NCBI GenBank assembly: GCA_963969595.1
Contig: OZ018413.1
Span: forward strand, 16,915,711-16,979,710
Reading direction: 5' to 3'
Source: Neckera pumila
Lineage: Eukaryota; Streptophyta; Bryopsida; Hypnales; Neckeraceae
DNA: 64,000 bases
Within the stretch, counting starts at the first letter, position 1. Each line of letters starts with the position of its first letter. Under the pieces are notes generated by a model that saw nothing but the letters and a program-made list of their open reading frames with translations, had not been told where the DNA came from and searched no databases. Below, piece after piece: positions 56,859-64,000 of this stretch. The translations under genes were made by a program, and so were the position numbers.

Positions 56859-57743
56859 GTGACGCAGCTTGCTTGGGATGGGTTGCCTGTACATCGCAGC
56901 TACCGCTTGCTCCAAGCTGAAGCTCAGAGGTTGTCCAGTCCTTCTCCTTCACCACTAGGAAGCCCAACACTCTCGCATGAAGAAATTGAAGAGTACCCAA
57001 CGCTTATCTATGTTCCTCCAATTTCACACTCTACACCCTACAATTTTGAGCTTGAAGAGGCTCTACACATTGGTGAATTCGATGAAGCCTTCATGGATAG
57101 TCAAGAGAACAAAATTGAAGGAAGACAATCTAGCTGTGAGGAGCTAGAAGAAGACGACATTGACGAAGGTCCATACTCCACTCCAGAGACTAGATCATTG
57201 GAGGAGCTCTGGTGGCCTAATGAGCTCCTCCACAACGCTGATCAATACGAACAAAGACCACAAGAACGGACTACAAGCATGAAGCGGCGAAGCATGAAGA
57301 CGGAGGCGCAGACAAGTATCGGAGACCTGATCAGCAACAACGAGGCGGGAGCAAGGAGCGACAAAGTGGGAGGAGCGGGGAGCCAGCAAGTTTTAATGGT
57401 CGGGAGCTCCAAGTTGCGACTTCCTACTGCCGGGGAGGGGAGCTTTAGGGACGGGAGCACTTGGAGGGGAACGCCTGGGAACTCCGACCACCTGCGGGGA
57501 ACACCCACTGCTCCAAGTGAGCCCTCTTATCCCTCTTCTTCCTCTGTGCTAGACCGTATGCAACCCAGCACATGGGAGGGTAATGAAAATTTACACAGGA
57601 AAGCCCGGAATTGCAATTGGTATGGCAATTTGGAAGAGGAGGGTGAGGGTTTTGCTTATGGAGAGGGAATAGGAAAAGGCATATTGCAAGGGCTCGAGAA
57701 TTTTGGGGATGAACACTTTGTCACTGTTGATGAGGCAAACTAG
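56859..57743 (+). CDS. Acidic open frame in the piggyBac-like element, unknown product
   Basis: A long frame for this window (about 290 codons) lies upstream of the transposase domain. The first codon of the open frame is GTG, but a GACGCAG just before 56868 looks like a splice acceptor, so it is more likely an internal exon. The product is rich in Ser, Pro, Glu and Asp early on, then has a Gly/Ser/Arg-rich part encoded by the second G-rich island. The same frame continues after the TAG at 57741-57743 into an acidic SSDSSDDGGDIEDVN segment typical of piggyBac transposase N-termini, up to 57908. It may be the N-terminal region of the transposase, split by a stop. No recognised domain. Confidence 0.45.
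   Translation: MTQLAWDGLPVHRSYRLLQAEAQRLSSPSPSPLGSPTLSHEEIEEYPTLIYVPPISHSTPYNFELEEALHIGEFDEAFMDSQENKIEGRQSSCEELEEDDIDEGPYSTPETRSLEELWWPNELLHNADQYEQRPQERTTSMKRRSMKTEAQTSIGDLISNNEAGARSDKVGGAGSQQVLMVGSSKLRLPTAGEGSFRDGSTWRGTPGNSDHLRGTPTAPSEPSYPSSSSVLDRMQPSTWEGNENLHRKARNCNWYGNLEEEGEGFAYGEGIGKGILQGLENFGDEHFVTVDEAN
57400..57510 (+). repeat. G-rich island 2 with GGGAAC words
   Basis: GGGGAGGGGAGC and repeated GGGGAACNCC words inside the acidic open frame. It shares the GGGAAC vocabulary with islands 1 and 3. Confidence 0.5.
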
Positions 57744-58036
57744 TCAAGACCACCTCATCAACGTCCGCAGATGAATCATATCACCACCATAAATTACGAT
57801 AATGGGAGTGCACCGGAATTGGAGTATAGTTCATCGGATTCTAGTGACGATGGTGGTGATATTGAAGATGTTAATAGCATCAAGTATGTTTATCGGGACT
57901 CCACTTAGTCCCAAAAATTATGACATATGACCCCAAGCCCCAAGAATTTTTGGGGTTCTTTGAGTCAAAGATTTTTTGGCGGTACTTCCCTACTTTTGCA
58001 AATTTATTTGCTCTTTTTGGGCCCATCACTATTTTA

Positions 58037-59468
58037 TAGGCCATTGTAGCAGAGACAAACCGCTATGCCACCACGGTGAATATGGATGGGAAGACTTATG
58101 GGGGGCCGCAATGGAAACCTTTTTGTTTGGAGGAGTTGAAAATTTTTATAGCCATTGTTTTGTACATGGGCATGAAGTGACAATCCAACATCAAAACTTA
58201 TTGGCATAAGAAGGGCTCTATATTTCATTGCCCTACAATTTCAAGTCTCATGTCCTGCAATTGTTTTCAACTTCTTACTAGATGCTTATATGTTACTGAT
58301 CCATCAACCTATGAGATGGACAAGACCATGCCGGGGTATGATAAAATGGGTCAAGTTCGGTGACTCATCAATGCCATTCGTGAAAATTGCATGAAATTAT
58401 GGAATGTAGGCAAATTTGTCACCATTGATGAGATGATGATCCGCTATAAAGGCACATATTGCCCGGCAAGGCAATACATGCCGCAAGGCCCCAGAAGTGG
58501 GGCTCAAAGGTGTGGTGTTTTGCGGACTCAAATTTCAAGTATGTCTCAAACTTTGAGGTTTATTGTGGAAAAGACATCGTGGTCAATGAAGGGGTCCATG
58601 TGACACGTGGTGGAAGTCGTGGAGAGGCTAGGCTGGCACACAACGTAGTTTTACGTTTGTCGAGAGTGAATGAAGGAAAAGGGCACATTAGTACTATGGA
58701 CAATTTTTTTTCAAATGTAGCCCTATTCAAAGATTTATTGGAGGCACATATGCAACGGGGACTATACATTGCAATCGAGTAGGTCTTCCCAAAGTATTGA
58801 AAAATACTAAAGAATTCAACCGAAATCCTCAAGGGACTTTGGATTGGCGCATGCATGAGTTGCGGCAAATGAGTGCCATTGTTTGGAAAGACAAAAAACC
58901 GGTCCTTATAATTTCAACGCATGCAAAGCCTCTTCAATTTCCATGTAAATTTCTTGTGGCTTTGGTTCCAAGGTGGAATGGTTTTGTTCGAGATGACATT
59001 CATACTTCACCAGTGCACCTAGAGTATACTATCCACATGCGTGGTGTAGATGTAGCTGACCACTTGCGGGCTTCTTACACGTGTCAAATCCGGTCCCACA
59101 AATGGTGGCACTGGGTTTTCTTTTTTCTCATCGACACAACTATCGTCAACATGTACATTATTTACATTGACAAATGCAAGACTTGTGATCCACCTCGCCG
59201 ACCAATGACACATTTATAGTTTTGGACTCAGTTATGCAAAGCTCTAACTGTAAATTGGGTGAAGAAAAAGCAAGGAGAGTGTAGTGTTCCAACTCGGCGC
59301 ACGAGAGCTTGTTATCCGGTTTTCACAACTCTCCGGAAGCCATGTGTTATTTGCAACAACCAACTGGGCCCAATGACAAGGCCCAAAACATATTGTCCAT
59401 CTCATGGCAACAAATTTATGTGTTGGAAAAAGGGTTGCTTTCGTCTCTTCCACGAACGTCTTCAATGA
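58037..59468 (+). pseudogene. piggyBac-type DDD transposase, degraded
   Basis: Conserved piggyBac segments appear in order: ETNRYA, LKIFIAIVLYMGMK, VTIDEMMIRYKG, WGSKVWCF...YVSNFEVYCGKD, KGHISTMDNFFSNV, NRVGLPK, WKDKKPVLIIST, RGVDVADHLR, and a C-terminal Cys/His-rich domain (PCVICNN...YCPSHG...CWKKGCFRLFH). Candidate catalytic aspartates are encoded at 58437-58439, 58699-58701 and 59049-59051, with a further Asp at 59058-59060; all are kept. The gene is broken by in-frame stops at 58178-58180, 58361-58363 and 59217-59219, and by frameshifts near 58485 and 58768. It was presumably the enzyme that mobilised the TTAA elements. Plant piggyBac transposases are not often described, which makes this copy of interest. 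Confidence 0.88.
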
Positions 59469-60419
59469 TTATCCATTCATACTGTGAGTTTTTTTCCCTA
59501 TCCCAAGTTCTTTCATTTACTTTTTCCAAAAAGTTTTGAAGAAGTATATATAGAGGTATATCCACAAAATTCGTGCATTCAATTTTGGTAATGAGGATTT
59601 CAATATGGTTCATGTCATTAGGGTTGGAAGAGTATATTATAGGTATGAAAACTTATTTGCAAAATTTTCAAATAGTGCAATTTTAGGATATGGAATGAGA
59701 ACACTATGAATTTTGAAAGCCTTCAATATAATTCTCCTATCATTCACTTAGGCATTAGGAAGTAGGAATTGACTTTCACTTCTAAATGGATTTTTTGTGA
59801 CTTTGTAGTACCAAATTGCACTAGAGAAGAATAAATTGGCTAAAAAATGAAGTCAAACCAAGAATTTTTTGCTAGAATACTTCAAATTCAAAAACAAACA
59901 TGGATGAAATTGTGAAATTGTGGATGAAAATAGAACTATGGATAGTTAGTATGTCATATGTACAAATGTGATATATTCTATCCAAAAAGTGAATGAATGT
60001 TGGATTTAGAGCACCACTATAACATTTAATATTGCCACGCTAAACTTCATAAAAAATGGAAAGAAAGCCCTGTTTGACATTACAAATTATGAATACAAAT
60101 AGCGGAGTAGGAGTTTAGTGAAAGCAAATTATAAATTTAGTTATAGGCCAAATGGGATGAGTGAGGGATATGTGATGTGAGTCTAAATCAGAATTACAAA
60201 TCATCAAAATGTTATCATCACAGATCATCAAAATGTTACCATCACATCATAGGCTATCAACAATTTTTTTTTATCAAAACAACCCTGTTCACATTCTCAC
60301 AATTATAGTTGTATTTGTTTCAAACTGTGATAATTCAGGTAGGGTGATCAAAACAGCCAGGTCACTGCCTCATTTGCTAGTTCGATAACTCATAACTAAC
60401 TGAGTTCCTATCCTTGCAA

Positions 60420-60560
60420 GGGCGATGGCAGCTTGGGGACCGCAGTGGGACTTGGGGAACGGCAGGGGACTTTAGGGAACAAGGGAACTAGTTGGAAATG
60501 GCAAGGGACAAGGGAACCAGTTGGGAATGAGAAGGGAACATCCTGGGAGCAGTGGGAAAG
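60420..60560 (+). repeat. G-rich island 3 with GGGAAC words
   Basis: GGGAAC/GGGGAC/GGGACT words recur about ten times in 140 bp, near the right end of the 5.5-kb element. It mirrors island 1 near the left end in vocabulary and in orientation (direct, not inverted). Confidence 0.6.
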
Positions 60561-61455
60561 CCATGATTCAACAGCTGCCCCATGTCTTGGAGCTCACTTT
60601 GCATTAGAAATTGACATAGAAACTCGAGATTTTCAAATTTTTCAGTAATTTTTTTTTTGGCTTGTCAAGTATGATTACCTACTTCAATCCACCGTTCAGA
60701 TTAGTGGGTTTATGAGCTATGTGGTGGGGAAATGTATCCAAACATTGGATAGTGTATTGTCAAATCTTGGGACATAGATGCATTGCAGGATTTTTTTGGA
60801 TGTACTCTATATCTTGGATTGACTTGAAAATTGGTGGGAATATGCCTAACATGATATTGAACATGAAAAAAATTAAAATTGGAGTCCATAATGTAAAAGT
60901 TTTCCACTAGAGGTGGTCAAAGCCATCTGAAATTTTCGGGCAAGGCCCAAGAAAATAAAACTTGTAACTTTGAATGCAATTATCTTTCAATTTGTACGGT
61001 CAAATTTCACAAAATTTTTACTACATCATTTCATATAAGTTCAGTTCAAGATCCTACGGTTAGATTTTGAAAAAATTAATCTTGTACGATTTTTTGATCA
61101 ATGCATTAGAAATGGCAATTTTCAGTGTTTTTTGAGGTAGAAAATCCTAGGAAATGCCTTGGGACTTTAGGGGTTAAAAAATAAAACTTCAATCAATACA
61201 ATATGATTAACTCCAACAAGATGAATAACTCATACAACCTCACGATATGTGACGGCCATTTTTGAGGTGGGCAAAACTTTTGAAAGTCATTTGACTATTG
61301 CTATTGGAACTAGAAAGCACAAGTCCATAAATTGTAATTAAGGACTTGGTGCATCTAATTGTTGAGTTCTAATGATACTCTAGTGAATAAACATCAAAAT
61401 ATTGGAAAATGAATTTGTAAACATGAGAGAGCCTTCAAACATCCTATAGTTTGGT

Positions 61456-62445
61456 ATAACCCCTAAAGTCTCATTGTGATCCCGAGGGACAAAATGGATT
61501 TCGGGCAAGCTCCTACAGTCTCAATATTTGTCATGATTTTTAGTGAAGATAGAAAAACACATTAGCTTTCCAAAAATATGATTTTTATTTCAATCGATGC
61601 CCGGGAGCAAAAGTTGGCACAAAAAGCCCTTTTTTTAATTTGGCAGGCAGAAAAAAATCCTCAAAAAAAATTTGAACAAAATTCTAGTTTTTCCTTCAAT
61701 CTTGAATCTACTTCTATTTAGTTTTTTCCTTCAATCTTGAACCTATTTCTACTTCACCATTTTTTAATGAGTGAAACTAAATGTGTTTTGGGGCTTTTCA
61801 ACTAACTACCTTTGGCTTCTTCAATCTTGAATCTACTTCTATTTAGTTTTTTCCTTCAATCTTGAACCTATTTCTACTTCACAATTTTTTAATGAGTGAA
61901 AATTAAGTGTATTTTGGGGCTTTTCAACTAACTACCTTTAGCTCTGTGGTCTTTTGTGGGCTCCATTGCCACAAACTGGATTTTGCTTGTTTTCAATTGT
62001 TTGGTAGTTTGATGTCTGAAAATCTTAAAAGAATATCTGGTTCCCTTGATTTGCCAGTACTTGTTCCTCTCCCAATGGAATTTGTCCATGTGTTTCAAGG
62101 AAAAAAAACAAAAAAACTAAGTGTTTTTTAAAAACATTTTTCCTATATGTTCAACTCAATTTTTCATCATATAAAATTTAAGCAAGAATTTAAGCAAAGA
62201 GCAAAAAGTTTAAGTTAAGAAGGTTCAAAGCCAAAAATGTAGTTCAACAAGGTGCAAAAATTTTTTTACTTCACTTTAAATGCAAATATCTTACAATCTA
62301 CAAGGTCAAACTTTAGTCTAGTACCAGATCCTACGGTTATATATGCAAAAAAAACATTTATTTTTTATTTTTTGCTCTTTGCTACAGAATTGGCAGTTTT
62401 GAGTCGTTTCTAATAGAATAAAGGCCTTGGGACTTTAGAGGATAA
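61456..62445 (+). mobile_element. piggyBac-like non-autonomous element with ATAA duplication
   Basis: The left end CCCCTAAAGTCTCATTGTGA is preceded by ATAA (61456-61459). The right end GGCCTTGGGACTTTAGAGG is followed by ATAA (62442-62445). The four-base duplication is exact but is ATAA instead of TTAA. A tandem duplication of about 120 bp lies inside (about 61696-61940). Non-coding. Confidence 0.8.
61696..61940 (+). repeat. Tandem duplication inside the ATAA-flanked element
   Basis: Two copies of about 120 bp each carrying CTTCAATCTTGAATCTAC and CTTTTCAACTAACTACCTTT. A smaller repeat of CTTCAATCTTGAA lies within each copy. The copies differ at few positions, so the duplication is younger than the element. 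Confidence 0.75.
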
Positions 62446-63479
62446 TTGATATATAAACATCCATGTAAGACTATTGAAAACTTTACAAATTCAACCATCA
62501 TGTACTGGTAAAGTAGTAAAATAGTGTAATGAACATCCATAAAAGACAATATTGAAAATTTACATATTATATTTTATAGTACAAGATTTTTAAAAATGCA
62601 CTTCTACCAAAGCAATTAAATCTCAAATTTGTGTACCAGGAAGTAGTGCCTATAACTTACGACTTGTATCTTGCAAAAAAGAATTAGATGAAAATTAGTG
62701 AGATAGCACGGTGGTGGTGGTGGTTAACTCGCCTTTGTCAGCCAAGATAGGGAGGTCAGAATAACCCTGGCTTTTGCCCTACGAGTTCACTGAATCCTCC
62801 AACCTCAACTCCGAGGACATGGGCTACAAATTGGCCTTCTCCACAAGCAGCCTGCTGGCAATTCAAAGGGAACAGGGAGCACTTAGCTAGTCGAATTGCA
62901 GGCAATCTAAGGGAAACATTTAAAGAATACAAAGCAATAGCTACACTATTGATAAGTCCATGTCAAAAGAGGAACTTCAGCATACGCTAGACATGGGCTG
63001 AATCCAATTCCAATGTTTTTTCATAACGGACGCAATAACTGAAATATCAACATTAATGTAAGCATTACGCATCAAAAAGAATAACGCCTGATCCGGCGGA
63101 GATTCAGGAACAGTAGGAGTAATATGAAATGATAAAATATCAGGTTATCATAATACCTATTACCTGAGCACGCCGAGGATTAAAAGATGGGGAAATAATG
63201 AAGGTAGTTAGTCCAACCCAGGATACACCACCTACCAAGCATACTATATCACTTCTCGAACCTGGAAGGAAAAATTGCTCCATTAACCTGGGGTAAATGG
63301 TTGCCACAACAATGTAAATTTCTGTAAGAAGGGACACACACATCAAGTGGTGCCCCGTGTTTGTTGCCATTATTTTGAAGAATTAAGACTACGCTACAAC
63401 GCAAAAGTTGGAAGGGGCTTCTTCTTTGAGGCTACTATACAAATGCCACTGAACTTGACCCAGGAGCTGGCACCTCTCT
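62446..63479. other. 3' flank of the unassigned minus-strand gene
   Basis: Probably includes the 3' UTR of the gene at the right edge. 62706-62830 has a GTGGTGGTGG...TTAACTCGCC and GAGTTCACTGAATCC pair loosely like tRNA-derived A and B boxes, which could mark a SINE, but this is weak. Open frames at 63140-63571 are explained by UTR and by the antisense of the last exon. Confidence 0.35.
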
Positions 63480-63974
63480 TCAGGATTGCCCTTCGCCACC
63501 CTTCAATTTACTATAAACCCCAATTTGCAAGTCTACGTAAGCATCCACCTTCTCCAGTAGTTTGCTTCTGAGAATCGTTTTAGTCATCCCCTGCAATCAA
63601 CCAAATAATTTATATCATCTGTATAATATAAGTATTTATTCGACAACAATAAATTCTACACTTGGTTTTAGAAAAAATTAACTAGTCAAAGGAGTCCCAA
63701 AGCCGTTTAACAGTATCCCCCTCACCTGAATTTTGTTCTCCCGATACTTCTTAATTTCCTTACGAGTGACAACTTCAGTCAGCTTGCTGCAAAACTTCTC
63801 CAAATCCTTATAATGTACCTGAAAGCAGAATCAGCAGTGTCGTTAACAGGTTCACAAAGAAACCAGACTAGGCTATAACTGACGTTGACATAAAATAAGC
63901 ACGGTGCAGAATCACAAAGAGCTTCAACTTACCACGTGCTTCATCTCAACCCGAGCACGGATCATGCCAGAAAC
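63480..63974 (-). CDS. C-terminal exons of an unassigned gene (partial)
   Basis: Three consecutive minus-strand exons are predicted at 63933-63974, 63726-63818 and 63480-63590, all phase 0 with GT-AG introns (for example donor GTAAGT at 63932-63927). The joined C-terminal 81 residues run from VSGMIRARVEMKHV through FCSKLTEVVTRKEIKKYREN to GVYSKLKGGEGQS and a TGA stop (63480-63482). The composition is basic and helical-looking, and frame continuity across three exons makes a real gene likely. The gene continues beyond the window. I do not recognise the family. Confidence 0.7.
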
Positions 63975-64000
63975 CTGTAAATAATCCATAAGAATAGAAA

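Larger units (their letters stand above)
55648..61177 (+). mobile_element. 5.5-kb piggyBac-like element carrying a broken transposase gene
   Basis: TTAA is present at both ends (55648-55651, 61174-61177). The left end is TTAACCTCTAAAGTCCCATT and the right end, on the other strand, is TTAACCCCTAAAGTCCCAAG, so the TIR is about 14 bp (CCYCTAAAGTCCCA). The right subterminal region ('caagatcctacggttag', 'gaaatggcaatttt') matches the short TTAA elements, linking them to this coding copy as the likely non-autonomous set. Inside are an acidic open frame (56859-57743), a decayed DDD transposase (58037-59468), and three G-rich islands with GGGAAC repeats. It is not functional as read because of stops and frameshifts. 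Confidence 0.85.

Noticed and set aside
57976..58209. Separate small gene in the piggyBac element
   Set aside because: The frame is out of register with the conserved transposase segments (ETNRYA, FIAIVLYMGMK) encoded by the same bases.
62706..62830. tRNA gene or SINE from A/B-box-like words
   Set aside because: No cloverleaf can be drawn and the boxes are imperfect; left as a weak possibility only.

Overview
The window reads as nuclear DNA of a land plant: AT-rich and repeat-dense, with a few genes whose exons have more balanced composition and GT-AG introns. The recognisable genes are a SAR1-type small GTPase, an ABCF1/GCN20-type ABC ATPase, an intronless L-type lectin receptor-like kinase, and the last three coding exons of an unassigned gene on the minus strand at the right edge. 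The receptor kinase places it in plants. The number of piggyBac-like elements and the intronless lectin kinase would suit a non-flowering plant such as a moss, but that lineage guess is inference.

Layout. 1-3.5 kb is gene-free repeat debris. 3.5-11.8 kb is a degenerate tandem triplication of a unit carrying the SAR1 promoter, 5' UTR and (in two copies) exon 1. Only the third copy leads into an intact gene (11701-13059, three exons, 193 aa). Transposons that entered single copies of the unit can be delimited against the other copies. 14-19 kb is transposon-rich and gene-free. 20.07-24 kb holds ABCF1 (five coding exons, 597 aa). 25.28-26.54 kb is a long-terminal-inverted-repeat element with a perfect 9-bp target duplication. 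27.8-32.2 kb is a minus-strand LTR retroelement whose internal region encodes coiled-coil protein instead of recognisable gag-pol. 32.4-38.4 kb is a cluster of TTAA-flanked elements plus a decayed gene fragment. 40.9-43.1 kb is the lectin receptor kinase. 43.8-51 kb holds inverted-repeat elements and a 1.9-kb CACTA-type element. 51-55.6 kb shows nothing recognisable. 55.65-61.18 kb is a 5.5-kb piggyBac-like element with TTAA termini and a broken DDD transposase gene. 62.4-64 kb is the 3' end of the unassigned gene.

The most notable theme is a plant piggyBac-like family: one coding (decayed) copy and at least a dozen short, transposase-less relatives sharing ends of the form TTAACCCCTAAAG. Several have intact TTAA duplications, one has an ATAA duplication, and one insertion is shown directly by uninterrupted sites in the two sister copies of the SAR1 unit. 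Smaller inverted-repeat elements of at least four types (TA, ATT, TAA and 3-bp CACTA-type duplications) are nested in or next to them. The host genes have no obvious functional link: SAR1 drives COPII coat assembly, ABCF1 is a cytosolic ABC ATPase linked to translation control, and the lectin kinase is a predicted surface receptor.

All calls come from reading the sequence. No database search or alignment program was run, and splice sites are predicted from consensus and reading-frame continuity.
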